DNA from: Nostoc desertorum CM1-VF14
GTDB lineage: Bacteria > Cyanobacteriota > Cyanobacteriia > Cyanobacteriales > Nostocaceae
Assembly (NCBI GenBank): GCA_019359245.1
Contig: JAHHHR010000035.1
Span: 18,353 to 82,352 of the forward strand
Length of the DNA stretch: 64,000 nucleotides
Reading direction: 5' to 3'
Position 1 is the first letter of the stretch, and each line of letters starts with the position of its first letter. Positions 8,535 to 17,896 of the stretch are shown one piece after another. The translations under genes and the position numbers were made by a program. Under the pieces are notes generated by a model that saw nothing but the letters and a program-made list of their open reading frames with translations, had not been told where the DNA came from and made no database searches.

Positions 8535-9275
8535 GTGCAAATCACTAAGCGCAATGTTGAATTAAGAGTAGATGGCAGCTTAATGCGTGTTTATGTAGCG
8601 GCTCCCAAAGCAGCAGGAAAATACCCTGGTATTGTCTTCTATAGTGATATTTATCAGTTAGGTGATGCAATGATTCGTCTAGCTAACTACTTAGCAGGAT
8701 ACGGCTATGTAGTAGCAGCCCCAGAAATTTTTCACCGAATTGAGCCAATTGGTTTAGTAATTGAGCCAGACGATCTGGGAAGGATGCGGGGTAATGACGA
8801 TGCGCGTCGAACCTCGGTAGCTGATTATGATGCCGATTGCCTTGCTGTGATTGAATTTCTGAAAACAGAGAGTGCGGTTTCTCCAAATCAAATAGGCACT
8901 CTCGGCTTTTGTATTGGTGGACATTTAGCTTTCCGCGCTGCATTTCAAAGCGAAATTCGGGCTTGTGTCTGCTGTTACCCGACTGGGATTCCCAGTGGTA
9001 AACTGGGTAAAGAGGTAGCCGATACAATGCAGAGGGTAAGTGAAATCAAAGGTGAGATGCTAATGGTGTTCGGTACTCTTGACCCTCATATACCAGATAG
9101 CGATCGCCAAACCATAATAAAAGCAATTGAGGATGCTAACATACCTCACCAAGTTTTCTTGTATGAAGCAGAACATACTTTCATGCGCGATGACGGCTAT
9201 CGTTATGATTCTAGTGCTACCACCGCAGCTTGGTCAGAAATAGTAACTTTTTTTGGGCGTATATTTGCAGACTGA
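8535..9275 (+). CDS. dienelactone hydrolase family protein
   Basis: 246 residues with an alpha/beta-hydrolase fold. The nucleophile elbow is GFCIGGH (Cys, about residue 122), with the acid in FGTLDPHIPDSD and the His in YEAEHTFMRDDG, the Cys-Asp-His triad of dienelactone hydrolases. No signal peptide, so cytosolic. Substrate unknown; family members open cyclic lactones or hydrolyse related esters. The gene starts with GTG at 8535 (V-Q-I-T-K-R read as MQITKR) with AGACAAAAAA before it. It is transcribed alone, convergent with the kinase gene at 9302, 26 bases away. Confidence 0.88.
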   Translation: MQITKRNVELRVDGSLMRVYVAAPKAAGKYPGIVFYSDIYQLGDAMIRLANYLAGYGYVVAAPEIFHRIEPIGLVIEPDDLGRMRGNDDARRTSVADYDADCLAVIEFLKTESAVSPNQIGTLGFCIGGHLAFRAAFQSEIRACVCCYPTGIPSGKLGKEVADTMQRVSEIKGEMLMVFGTLDPHIPDSDRQTIIKAIEDANIPHQVFLYEAEHTFMRDDGYRYDSSATTAAWSEIVTFFGRIFAD

Positions 9276-9301
9276 AAACTTATATTATTGCTTTCTTCGC
9301 G

Positions 9302-10258
9302 TCAATTTTGAGTTGTCTGCAAAGCTAATAACCCAGCACCGTAAGCAGGTTCATGCCTCGGAAAAATCACGTTTACATTAGGAAATTTCTTAACAATAGA
9401 CGCTGCAAATCTTTGATGGATCTTGCATCTACCGCGCCAGACACTTCCTGTTGTGACTACTTCTAAAACTGAGTCAGCACCAAAAATTGCATCGATTACT
9501 GTAGATGTAGCTTTTACTAACTCTTTTACAGCATCATCGATTATCATATTCGCTACTATATCACCTGACGCTGCTGCAAAATCTACAACTGGTGCTAAAG
9601 CAGCTATCTGTTTAACTCCCCATTCTCGGCGATATACTACTTCTATTAAATCTTCTATAGTTTCCAAATCAAGATGCTGTTTGAAACCCTCTATCAAAAT
9701 CGTTGAAATCTCTCGTCCATCATAAGATTTTAATGCTGCATTCATGCCTGCGATCGCAATTTTATAAGCACTACCTTCATCTCCTAAAATATACCCCCAG
9801 CCGCCAACTCGCTTAGTATGTCCTTCATGATTTCGCCCAAAAACTATCGAACCAGTACCTGCTGCAACCACAATTCCTACAGGCTGACCAATTCCACCAA
9901 CTAAAGCAATCAAAGCATCGTTACAAATTACAATATTTGCTGGTTGTAATGCCCAACTAATAGGCAATTTATTATTCTGTAACTCTTTAACTAAGCCTTT
10001 CACTACTTCGATATCTGTTGCACGACCTACACCTGCTAAACCAAAACATATCGCGTCAATCTTTAGAGTATTTGTAATTATTGCTGCCTCAACTGCATTT
10101 TTAATTGCTGTTTTAATAGATTGTAAAGTTACTTCGATACCTATACTCTGATAATTAGATGGTCCTGCTTCACCACGGCCTAGCACTAGATGCAAATCAT
10201 CCATTAAGACACAAACAGTCTTGCTACCGCCGCCATCTATTCCTAAAACATAACTCAT
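9302..10258 (-). CDS. BadF/BadG/BcrA/BcrD-type kinase, N-acetylglucosamine kinase-like
   Basis: 318 residues from the ATG at 10258 (a TTG three codons upstream is possible). The ASKHA fold is shown by phosphate-1 YVLGIDGGGSKTVCVLMDD, phosphate-2 VVAAGTGSIVFGRN and adenosine-loop TTGSVWRG motifs, plus GGWGYILGDEGSAYKIA, typical of GlcNAc/glucosamine kinases and not of the Fe-S-dependent activases (no cysteine cluster). Likely phosphorylates an amino sugar in the cytosol. Last gene of a four-gene minus-strand operon, 14 bases after the stop of an AmpG-like permease; the pairing suggests cell-wall or chitin sugar recycling. Confidence 0.82.
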   Translation of the reverse strand: MSYVLGIDGGGSKTVCVLMDDLHLVLGRGEAGPSNYQSIGIEVTLQSIKTAIKNAVEAAIITNTLKIDAICFGLAGVGRATDIEVVKGLVKELQNNKLPISWALQPANIVICNDALIALVGGIGQPVGIVVAAGTGSIVFGRNHEGHTKRVGGWGYILGDEGSAYKIAIAGMNAALKSYDGREISTILIEGFKQHLDLETIEDLIEVVYRREWGVKQIAALAPVVDFAAASGDIVANMIIDDAVKELVKATSTVIDAIFGADSVLEVVTTGSVWRGRCKIHQRFAASIVKKFPNVNVIFPRHEPAYGAGLLALQTTQN

Positions 10259-10272
10259 GGATTGCAATAATC

Positions 10273-11544
10273 TTAATTATTTTGATGCTTCAATTCTTCT
10301 TTTAAAGGAATAAAAAAGAGAGCAATCATTCCAGGAATGGTCAGCAAACAAATCAAGACAAAAAATAATGGATAGCCGAGTGCTTTTTGCAAATAACCAC
10401 TAACTAATCCGGGTAACATCATTCCTAAAGCCATAAAGCCTGTGGAGATAGCAAAATGAGAAGTTTTATATTCACCTTGGCAAATATACATTAAATAAAC
10501 ACTAAAAGCTGTAAATCCAAAACCATAGCCAAATTGCTCCAAGGAAACCAAGGGATAGACTAATGTTAGTGAAGGCTTAGTGTAAGCCATATACACATAA
10601 AAAATATTAGGTAAATTCAATGCTAAAGCCATAGGGAATAAACATTTTTTTAATCCATATCTAGAAATTAGCAAGCCTCCTAAAATTCCTCCACAGATTA
10701 AGGATATTACCCCAAATGTACCGTAGACTAGCCCGACATCTGATGTTGATAACCCTAAGCCTCCTACTTCCGGTTTGTCCAATAAAAATAAAGAGGCTAT
10801 CTTCACAAGCATTGCTTCGCCAAGTCTGTAAAGCAAGACAAATGCTAAAATATTTATAATTTTATCTTGAGCAAAATATGAGCTAATAATTGACCAAAAA
10901 GGTATATTTTCCCTAGCTTGTATTTGTCGTTGGTTATCTGATTCAGGTAAGGGTAAAATTAGGCGATGGAAAATAAATAGGATTGCTAAAATTAAAGCTG
11001 AGAAGCCAATGGCTATAGTCCAGCTTAAGGGAATGTTGTTCAGAGAAACTTCAAGCTGACCTGCTAAGACTACTAATATTCCAGAGCCAAAAATGACAGC
11101 CATTCGATAAAACAGTGAGCGAATGCCAACAAATAAGGCTTGTTGTTCTGGAGATAAAGCCAGCAGATAGAAGCCATCTGTGGCAATGTCATAAGTTGCA
11201 GAAATAAATGCTCCTATTGTTAATGTCACAAGAGAGATGAAAAAGAAATTTGGCAGTTGCAAGGAGAAGGCTATCAAACCCAAACAAGCGAACATCGCAA
11301 ATTGGGTATAAAGTATCCATTGACGTTTGGTAGAATAAATATCGACAACTGGACCCCAAAACATTTTGATGACCCAAGGTAGATAGAGGAAACTTGTCCA
11401 CAAGGCAATTTGAGTATTATCTATTCCAAGCTTTTTGTAAAAGATTACGGAAACTGTATTGATGATGATGTAAGGTATGCCAGAGGCAAAGTAGAGAGTG
11501 GGTATGTATGTCCAGGGCGAAGGGGTGGTGGTTTGAGGTTTCAT
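10273..11544 (-). CDS. MFS permease, AmpG-like
   Basis: 423 residues, about twelve hydrophobic helices. The N-terminus PTLYFASGIPYIIINTVSVI and the loop LPWVIKMFWGPVVDIY fit the AmpG/acetyl-CoA-transporter branch of the major facilitator superfamily. AmpG imports GlcNAc-anhydro-muropeptides across the inner membrane in proteobacteria. Here the gene is followed directly by a GlcNAc-kinase-like gene and preceded by a glutathionylspermidine-synthase-like gene (30 bases), so the substrate may be a muropeptide, an amino sugar or a peptide conjugate; sequence alone cannot tell. Confidence 0.8.
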   Translation of the reverse strand: MKPQTTTPSPWTYIPTLYFASGIPYIIINTVSVIFYKKLGIDNTQIALWTSFLYLPWVIKMFWGPVVDIYSTKRQWILYTQFAMFACLGLIAFSLQLPNFFFISLVTLTIGAFISATYDIATDGFYLLALSPEQQALFVGIRSLFYRMAVIFGSGILVVLAGQLEVSLNNIPLSWTIAIGFSALILAILFIFHRLILPLPESDNQRQIQARENIPFWSIISSYFAQDKIINILAFVLLYRLGEAMLVKIASLFLLDKPEVGGLGLSTSDVGLVYGTFGVISLICGGILGGLLISRYGLKKCLFPMALALNLPNIFYVYMAYTKPSLTLVYPLVSLEQFGYGFGFTAFSVYLMYICQGEYKTSHFAISTGFMALGMMLPGLVSGYLQKALGYPLFFVLICLLTIPGMIALFFIPLKEELKHQNN

Positions 11545-11574
11545 GTTTGCCTCTAATTATCGGTGTTATTAAAA

Positions 11575-12837
11575 TTAGCATCCAATAGGACACCAATAAG
11601 ATAAGTTATCTGTAATTTCCCCTTCAGAAAGTCGCATTCCTACACCTCCAGATATAAATTTGTCATTACCATTGTTATATAGCCAGGCTCCCCAAACCTG
11701 AGTCATTGACTTACCATCAATTTCTAATTTAGGAAACTCTAATAATTCTTGATAGACATAACTCTGTTGTGTATACCAAGGGTCATTATTACTACTACGC
11801 ACAGAGATTTTTCCTGAATTAACTGCAAATCCTCCTTCACCTTCTCTTCCTAAAATAGGTTTGGCAAAGTATGAATTACCTATTGCTGTTGCACTCAGTG
11901 ATGTTTTAGGAAAATATTCCCAGACTGTCCCAGCATCTTTGCCAGAAAAAAAGTCATATCCCAAATCTGTAATTAGAGCAAATATACTTTTTGGTTGCAG
12001 TGCAAAAGCAGAACCAAAGTTCACAATCACAATTTTATTCTCAAAAATTAATTGCTCTAGAGCCGGCCATAATCTTTCACCTTTTTCATCAGTATCATGG
12101 ATCAGCCATTCCACTGGATACCACATAAAAAGTATATCTATTGGTTTTTTTGTTCTCTGGTCAAATAGATATTCGCCATCTTTGATGCCAAGATATTCTA
12201 AGGGTAAAATGGTACTTTTGGACTCCAAGTAATTTCTTAGCCATCGCATAGTACCTAAATCTTCGGCATTATTCAAAGCTGTAAATGCTACGCGACAGTC
12301 TGTAACTGGTTTACCCAAATTTAATGCGGCTCTATTTACATGTTGATTGAGTGTTCTTTTTAAGATTTTTTGAGCATCTAAATCTGGTTCTCGCAATCCA
12401 AAATGTCTGGCGACTTTATTATTGCCATCCGTACACTCAAACCAAAAGCTAGGAGTTTGGGGATTAGTTTCTACTACCTTTTTTATCCCTTTTTCTTGAT
12501 TCCAGCACCAGTCAAGACGCATACAAAATGGTGCGAGAAAGTCATATTTAACTAACTTGATGGTAGCTTCCGGAAATCCATAGAAAAGTAGTGTATCCTC
12601 ATCAAGAGTGCGGATAGTTTGCCACACTTGAGTTAAAACACTACCGACTAATTCTGACGCTTGCTGGATTTCTTGTATCGTCTGCGGTAAAACTTGATGG
12701 CAATAATAAAGAGCGTAAGGTGTTTCTTGGTCAGTCAGATGTATACCTGTTCCTTCTTCAATAGGAGCAAAGTTGTACCAACCCATTTTCATCGATTGAA
12801 ATAGACGCTTTCGTTGAGGACTGTTGAAAATATTCAT
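11575..12837 (-). CDS. glutathionylspermidine synthase family ATP-grasp enzyme (YgiC-like)
   Basis: 420 residues from the ATG at 12837; longer versions of this frame are read-through into the preceding lipoprotein gene. The sequence fits the GSP_synth family: Trp/Phe-rich N-terminus (MKMGWYNFAPIEEGTGIHL), a central substrate part (LDWCWNQEKGIKKVVETN) and ATP-grasp elements KPILGREGEGGFAV and AFALQPKSIFALI. Related E. coli proteins YgiC/YjfC lack a known substrate. Seven bases separate it from the upstream lipoprotein gene, the same pairing as ygiB-ygiC in enterobacteria. It probably ligates an amine to a peptide carboxyl group; the acceptor is unknown. Confidence 0.82.
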   Translation of the reverse strand: MNIFNSPQRKRLFQSMKMGWYNFAPIEEGTGIHLTDQETPYALYYCHQVLPQTIQEIQQASELVGSVLTQVWQTIRTLDEDTLLFYGFPEATIKLVKYDFLAPFCMRLDWCWNQEKGIKKVVETNPQTPSFWFECTDGNNKVARHFGLREPDLDAQKILKRTLNQHVNRAALNLGKPVTDCRVAFTALNNAEDLGTMRWLRNYLESKSTILPLEYLGIKDGEYLFDQRTKKPIDILFMWYPVEWLIHDTDEKGERLWPALEQLIFENKIVIVNFGSAFALQPKSIFALITDLGYDFFSGKDAGTVWEYFPKTSLSATAIGNSYFAKPILGREGEGGFAVNSGKISVRSSNNDPWYTQQSYVYQELLEFPKLEIDGKSMTQVWGAWLYNNGNDKFISGGVGMRLSEGEITDNLSYWCPIGC

Positions 12838-12844
12838 AACTCTC

Positions 12845-13156
12845 TTATCCACCCGCATGACCACCGCGACCGAAACTACCAAAACCACTACGGCCCTTGG
12901 CAGAACCGCTAGAAGTACCGACATCCGATGAATCACCAGAACCTGATCTTCTAATGCTACTCCCACCAGAGTAACCACTTGATCTGCCGCTACCATTAGA
13001 TGAGGGTGAACAGTTATTGGGTTGTTGTTTAGCATTCGGCAACGTTGTGGAAATGCAATCTGACTGTCTTGCTTCTGGGGTTGTCGCACAAGAAGCAAGT
13101 AGCGATACAGTCATAACCAACACTATGAGTTGAAATAAACCTGGTTTCAATTTCAT
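12845..13156 (-). CDS. Gly/Ser-rich lipoprotein, YgiB-like by context
   Basis: 103 residues. A signal peptide (FQLIVLVMTVSLLASC) ends in a lipobox LASC, so the mature protein should be lipidated on Cys-23. The remainder is of low complexity: Asn/Pro/Ser, then Gly/Ser repeats ending in SGFGSFGRGGHAGG. Glycine-rich C-terminal tails of this type occur in YgiB/DUF1190 lipoproteins, which are encoded beside YgiC-like ligases as here. It may present the substrate of the ligase or permease in the envelope; this is inference. First gene of the four-gene operon. Confidence 0.72.
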   Translation of the reverse strand: MKLKPGLFQLIVLVMTVSLLASCATTPEARQSDCISTTLPNAKQQPNNCSPSSNGSGRSSGYSGGSSIRRSGSGDSSDVGTSSGSAKGRSGFGSFGRGGHAGG

Positions 13157-13349
13157 GAGTCTTTCTGGATGAATATACAGATGTCAGCTACGGAATTTAT
13201 GCAAGATAACTACAAAGGCCAAAAATAGATTTCGCATTTCCAGATAGATTTTTTAAGGGTATATCCACGATTTAGAGAATTGCTAAACAAACCCTCTCCA
13301 ACCCTGTGGCAAAATTTATTAGAGTCCTTCCATAGTTAGTTTGCCCAGC

Positions 13350-16334
13350 ATGACCGCAACTATTCCCAATCTCCCCAGTCTCTACGACCCCTTTTCCACT
13401 GAAGCCAAGTGGCAAAAATTCTGGGAAGACAACCAAGTTTACAAAGCTGACCCCAACAAAGGCGGCGAACCCTACTGCATCGTCATTCCCCCCCCAAATG
13501 TCACTGGCAGTTTGCACATGGGTCACGCTTTTGAAAGTGCGTTGATTGATACCCTCGTGCGCTACCACCGGATGCAGGGACGCAATACCCTATGGCTACC
13601 CGGAACTGATCATGCCAGCATTGCTGTGCATAGTATGCTGGAAAAGCAACTCAAAAAAGAGGGTAAGACTCGCTATGAATTGGGGCGCGAGAAGTTCTTA
13701 GAACGCGCTTGGCAATGGAAGGCGGAGTCTGAGGGAACGATTCTGAATCAGCTACGACGCTTGGGTGTCTCGGTGGACTGGTCACGGGAAAGGTTTACCC
13801 TGGATGAGGGTTTATCTAAGGCTGTTGTCGAGGCATTTACTCGCCTCTACGAGGAAGGCTTAATTTATCGTGGTGAATATTTAGTTAACTGGTGTCCCGC
13901 TTCTCAGTCGGCTGTGTCTGATGTGGAAGTAGAAAATCAAGAGGTTAATGGAAATCTCTGGCACTTCCGCTATCCCCTCACCGATGGTTCCGGTTTTGTA
14001 GAGGTGGCGACAACTCGACCAGAAACTATGCTGGGCGATACAGCAGTAGCGGTTAATCCCAATGACGATCGCTACAAACATCTCATCGGCAAAACTCTAA
14101 CTCTGCCCATTCTACAACGAGAAATTCCCATTATTGGCGATGAATTTGTTGATCCTACCTTCGGTACAGGTTGCGTGAAGGTAACTCCCGCCCATGACCT
14201 GAATGATTTTGACATGGGTAAACGTCACAATCTGCCGTTAATCAACATTATGAACAAAGACGGCACTCTCAACGCCAATGCCGGGGAGTTTCAAGGACAA
14301 GACCGCTTTGTTGCGAGAAAGAATGTGGTTTCTCGCCTAGAAGCAGATGGCTTTTTGGTGAAGATCGAAGATTATAAACATACCGTTCCCTACAGCGATC
14401 GCGGTAAAGTACCTATTGAACCTCTCCTCTCGACTCAGTGGTTCGTCAAAATTCGCCCCCTAGCTGACAACACTCTCGAATTCCTCGACCAGCAAACTTC
14501 TCCAGAGTTTGTCCCCCAACGCTGGACTAAGGTCTATCGTGATTGGCTAGTAAAACTCAAAGATTGGTGTATCTCTCGCCAATTATGGTGGGGACACCAA
14601 ATTCCGGCTTGGTACGCTATCAGTGAAACGGGTGGACAAATTACTGATAACACGCCCTTTGTGGTGGCAAAATCGGAAACCGAAGCTTGGGAAAAAGCCA
14701 AATCACAATTTGGCGAAAATGTCAAGTTAGAACAAGACCCAGATGTGCTGGATACTTGGTTTTCTTCTGGACTCTGGCCGTTTTCGACTTTGGGCTGGCC
14801 GGAACAAACTCAGGATTTAGCAACTTACTACCCGACTACCACTTTGGTGACAGGCTTTGACATCATCTTTTTCTGGGTAGCCAGAATGACCATGATGGCT
14901 GGGCATTTTACGCAGCAAATGCCTTTCCAAACAGTTTACATCCACGGTTTGGTGCTGGATGAAAAAGGTCAGAAGATGTCAAAGACCAAAGGTAATGGCA
15001 TTGACCCGTTGTTATTAATTGACAAATATGGTACTGATGCCCTGCGCTATACCTTAATTAGAGAAGTGGCTGGCGCTGGTCAAGATATCCGCTTAGAATA
15101 CGATCGCAAAAAAGATGAATCGGCATCTGTAGAGGCATCGCGCAACTTTGCAAATAAGTTGTGGAATGCAGCCCGGTTTGTGATGATGAATTTGGATGGA
15201 CAAACGCCGCAGCAATTGGGAAATCCAGTAGCTACCGAATTGAGCGATCGCTGGATCATCTCGCGGTATCATCAGGTTATCAAACAAACCACTAATTACA
15301 TCGATAATTATGGTTTAGGGGAAGCAGCAAAAGGACTCTACGAATTTATCTGGGGTGATTTCTGCGATCAGTATATTGAACTAGCGAAATCCAGATTGCA
15401 AGCAGATGCCGATCCAGTATCGCGGCGGGTAGCACAGCAAACTCTCGGCTACATACTGGAAGGAATTTTAAAACTGCTTCATCCGTTGATGCCTCATATT
15501 ACCGAAGAAATTTGGCAAACTCTCACCCAACAACCGGTAGATTCTCCGCAAACTTTACCATTACAAATATATCCTCAGGTAGATGCAAACCTGATTGATT
15601 CAGCTTTAGAAGAACAGTTTGAATTACTCATTGCTACTATCCGCACAATTCGGAATTTGCGGGCTGAAGCGGATATTAAACCAGGGGTAAAAGTAACAGC
15701 GAATTTGCAAACTGAAAGCCAGAAAGAGCGGGAAATTCTCACGGCTGGACAGTCTTATATTAAAGATTTGGCGAAGGTTGAGACTTTAACTATTACCGAC
15801 AAGCAAGAAAACCAAACTGTTGCTGCGAAAAAACCTCAGAGGGGTTTGAAGACAATTGGCTTAATTATCGTGGCTATTGTTTTTGGTAGATTGGGTTTAG
15901 CTGCGGGAAATGCCATTGATGACATTCCCATCGTCGGAACTTTCTTTGAACTAGTTGGTTTTGCTTACACAGCGTGGTTTGTTAGCCAAAATTTACTCAC
16001 TGCTCAAGCAAGACTTAGGTTATGGAGCCGATTTTTCCCACAGAGAGAATTAGAACAACCACAAGAACCAGAAAATGCGATCGCTGGTGTGATTGGTACA
16101 ATACAAGTGCTAATTCCTCTTAAGGGCGTAGTGGATATTGAAGCTGTGCGTGCCAAACTAGAGAAAAGCTTGAGTAAAGCTGAAGCCGAAGTTCAATCCC
16201 TGAGTACCAGATTAAACAATCCTAGTTTTGTTGACAGAGCTAGAGCCGACGTGGTACAAGGAGCGCGGGACGCTTTAGCAGAAGCACAGAAGCAAGCGGA
16301 AATTTTGCGCGATCGCTTAAAGGCGTTGTCGTAG
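13350..16334 (+). CDS. valS: valyl-tRNA synthetase with CAAD membrane domain
   Basis: 994 residues from the ATG at 13350. Class Ia synthetase: HIGH-type PNVTGSLHMGHAFESA, editing domain with ATTRPETMLGDTAVAVNP, KMSKT-type QKMSKTKGNGIDP, anticodon-binding helical domain, and a C-terminal coiled coil (VDIEAVRAKLEKSLSKAEAE). Between the last two, at about residues 825-900, lies an inserted domain with two hydrophobic helices (TIGLIIVAIVFGRLGLAAGN and TFFELVGFAYTAWFVSQNLL). That matches the CAAD domain of cyanobacterial synthetases, reported to anchor them to thylakoid membranes. Active-site motifs are intact. Monocistronic. Confidence 0.95.
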   Translation: MTATIPNLPSLYDPFSTEAKWQKFWEDNQVYKADPNKGGEPYCIVIPPPNVTGSLHMGHAFESALIDTLVRYHRMQGRNTLWLPGTDHASIAVHSMLEKQLKKEGKTRYELGREKFLERAWQWKAESEGTILNQLRRLGVSVDWSRERFTLDEGLSKAVVEAFTRLYEEGLIYRGEYLVNWCPASQSAVSDVEVENQEVNGNLWHFRYPLTDGSGFVEVATTRPETMLGDTAVAVNPNDDRYKHLIGKTLTLPILQREIPIIGDEFVDPTFGTGCVKVTPAHDLNDFDMGKRHNLPLINIMNKDGTLNANAGEFQGQDRFVARKNVVSRLEADGFLVKIEDYKHTVPYSDRGKVPIEPLLSTQWFVKIRPLADNTLEFLDQQTSPEFVPQRWTKVYRDWLVKLKDWCISRQLWWGHQIPAWYAISETGGQITDNTPFVVAKSETEAWEKAKSQFGENVKLEQDPDVLDTWFSSGLWPFSTLGWPEQTQDLATYYPTTTLVTGFDIIFFWVARMTMMAGHFTQQMPFQTVYIHGLVLDEKGQKMSKTKGNGIDPLLLIDKYGTDALRYTLIREVAGAGQDIRLEYDRKKDESASVEASRNFANKLWNAARFVMMNLDGQTPQQLGNPVATELSDRWIISRYHQVIKQTTNYIDNYGLGEAAKGLYEFIWGDFCDQYIELAKSRLQADADPVSRRVAQQTLGYILEGILKLLHPLMPHITEEIWQTLTQQPVDSPQTLPLQIYPQVDANLIDSALEEQFELLIATIRTIRNLRAEADIKPGVKVTANLQTESQKEREILTAGQSYIKDLAKVETLTITDKQENQTVAAKKPQRGLKTIGLIIVAIVFGRLGLAAGNAIDDIPIVGTFFELVGFAYTAWFVSQNLLTAQARLRLWSRFFPQRELEQPQEPENAIAGVIGTIQVLIPLKGVVDIEAVRAKLEKSLSKAEAEVQSLSTRLNNPSFVDRARADVVQGARDALAEAQKQAEILRDRLKALS

Positions 16335-16360
16335 GCATCGCTTAAAGGTGTTGTCGTAGC
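16310..16360. repeat. tandem duplication of the valS 3' end
   Basis: The last about 24 bases of valS (ATCGCTTAAAGGCGTTGTCG then TAG) are repeated immediately after the stop with one change (ATCGCTTAAAGGTGTTGTCG then TAG). The second copy is outside the reading frame. Confidence 0.6.
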
Positions 16361-16628
16361 GATCGCCTGCGTGGCTTAGGATAAGTGTAATGGGTAATGG
16401 GAGTGTCAATAATTCCTAATTATCCATTACCAATTAAATTTATTCCAAATATCAATTTTGCCCTTGTTTTTTATTAAAAATCATTTTTTGAATTTTGAGC
16501 GGAGCCAGAGAAGTTTCCGTTACTCCAGAAAGGTTGAAGCTCAGGCTTTCTTAGATGACTCCACCATCCCCAACGGGGTACAGAACTTAGAGGGTGTTTG
16601 AATTTTGAATTGGAGCGAAGCGACTCTC

Positions 16629-17063
16629 ATGCTATATCTAGCCCAGGTGCGTAAAAACGATTTTTTAGACCAGCACCAGTTACGCTTATTGGCGCGTCAA
16701 GAAGCTGATAACTTGTGGGCGATAATTCCAGAAGAGGCTTTCATTCTGTTAGGAAAGGGAAAGATTATGAGTGAAAACTTGCTTGTTTTAGTAGAACTTT
16801 CCCCTACAGGCGACATTGAAAGAATAGAAGACGCTACCAACTGGGTACTCCATCTGGTACAAAGCTACCTTACCATCGGCATTACCCCAGAATTTTTGCA
16901 GCACGAAGCCGAGCGAGCAGAACATTGGCGACAATCCCTGACGTTGCAAAACCAAGACTTAGCACGGCGTTCCTTAGAATTGGAAGCTCGGCGTGAACAA
17001 ATTCAAGCCCTAGAAGAAAGCCTCAAACGTGAGAAAAATGGTTATCCTCAGGAGGAAAGTTAA
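16629..17063 (+). CDS. hypothetical protein with C-terminal coiled coil
   Basis: 144 residues from the ATG at 16629, or 152 from a TTG at 16605; neither has a clear ribosome site. The N-terminal 90 residues are mixed alpha/beta (MLYLAQVRKNDFLDQHQLRL, then a VLVELSPTGDIERIEDA strand-helix). From about residue 95 a long charged helix (EHWRQSLTLQNQDLARRSLE, EALEE-type heptads) suggests a coiled coil. No signal peptide or catalytic motif. It looks like a cyanobacterial protein of unknown function; not recognised. Confidence 0.65.
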   Translation: MLYLAQVRKNDFLDQHQLRLLARQEADNLWAIIPEEAFILLGKGKIMSENLLVLVELSPTGDIERIEDATNWVLHLVQSYLTIGITPEFLQHEAERAEHWRQSLTLQNQDLARRSLELEARREQIQALEESLKREKNGYPQEES

Positions 17064-17180
17064 AAGTTTGCAATTGTATTGCACATAAAGTCACAGCACC
17101 CTCAGTGTGTATTTATTGACCTGAAATTACCTAAAAAAGCATCTTTTGGTGTGCCATTTTAAGTGTGCGGTAGAGATAGG

Positions 17181-17747
17181 ATGAGACAACATGAGTATGG
17201 CGTGACAGTATGGTTCACAGGTCTAAGTGGTGCGGGTAAAACTACTATCTGTAAATTCGTAGAGAAACAACTGCGGATACAGGGATACAGAGTTGAAGTT
17301 TTAGATGGCGATGTAGTACGTCAAAACCTATGTAAAGGGTTGGGTTTCAGTAAAGAGGATCGAGAAGAGAATATTCGGCGCATTAGCTTTGTGGCTCATC
17401 TTCTTGCCAGAAATAATGTAATTGTATTGGTTTCGGCCATTTCACCTTACCGCGAAATTCGGGAAGAAGTGCGCCAAAGTATTCCACATTTCATTGAAGT
17501 TTACGTTAATGCATCATTAGAAGTTTGTGAAAAGCGAGACGTAAAAGGGTTATATAAAAAAGCAAGATCCGGGGAGATTAAGCACTTTACTGGTATTGAT
17601 GATCCTTATGAAATACCACTCCGTCCAGAAGTCGAATGTAAAACTAACCAAGAAAGTGTTGCCGAAAGTGCAACTAAGGTTTTAGAAAAGCTGGAAGAGT
17701 TGCATTATATAGTTGCTAAAGTGAATGATTTAGGGACTGACAAATAA
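17181..17747 (+). CDS. cysC: adenylylsulfate kinase
   Basis: 188 residues from the ATG at 17181, giving the usual short lead-in before VTVWFTGLSGAGKTTICK (P-loop). The APS-kinase signatures LDGDVVRQNLCKGLGFSKED, RRISFVAHLLARNNVIVLVS and SPYREIREEVR follow, as does KGLYKKARSGEIKHFTGIDD. It phosphorylates adenosine 5'-phosphosulfate to PAPS in the sulfate-assimilation or sulfation pathway. The domain is not fused to ATP sulfurylase. No other sulfur gene adjoins it. A GTG at 17163 would add six residues not seen in the family. Confidence 0.94.
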   Translation: MRQHEYGVTVWFTGLSGAGKTTICKFVEKQLRIQGYRVEVLDGDVVRQNLCKGLGFSKEDREENIRRISFVAHLLARNNVIVLVSAISPYREIREEVRQSIPHFIEVYVNASLEVCEKRDVKGLYKKARSGEIKHFTGIDDPYEIPLRPEVECKTNQESVAESATKVLEKLEELHYIVAKVNDLGTDK

Positions 17748-17755
17748 AAAAATAC

Positions 17756-17860
17756 TCAACTACTTCTCGTGTTGAGATAGGTTATGGCCAGCGCAATCAG
17801 TTTTTCGGAATCGAGCGCTTCAAGCAGTAAATCCATCTTCTGATTCATATTATCTATCAT
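17756..17860 (-). CDS. possible 34-residue small protein
   Basis: A short frame (start ATG at 17860) encoding an amphipathic peptide: MDLLLEALDSEKLIALAITY is its central part. It fits neatly between cysC and the GDSL gene, converging on cysC with eight bases between the stops. No ribosome site is evident and I know no homologue. It could be a real small protein, a remnant or chance. Confidence 0.25.
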   Translation of the reverse strand: MIDNMNQKMDLLLEALDSEKLIALAITYLNTRSS

Positions 17861-17896
17861 CTGCTCATGGTAGCGTCGAATAAACAGGAGAGTGTC

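Noticed and set aside
11575..13098. 507-residue version of the glutathionylspermidine-synthase-like protein
   Set aside because: The first 87 residues are an out-of-frame reading of the lipoprotein gene; the ATG at 12837 follows its stop by seven bases.
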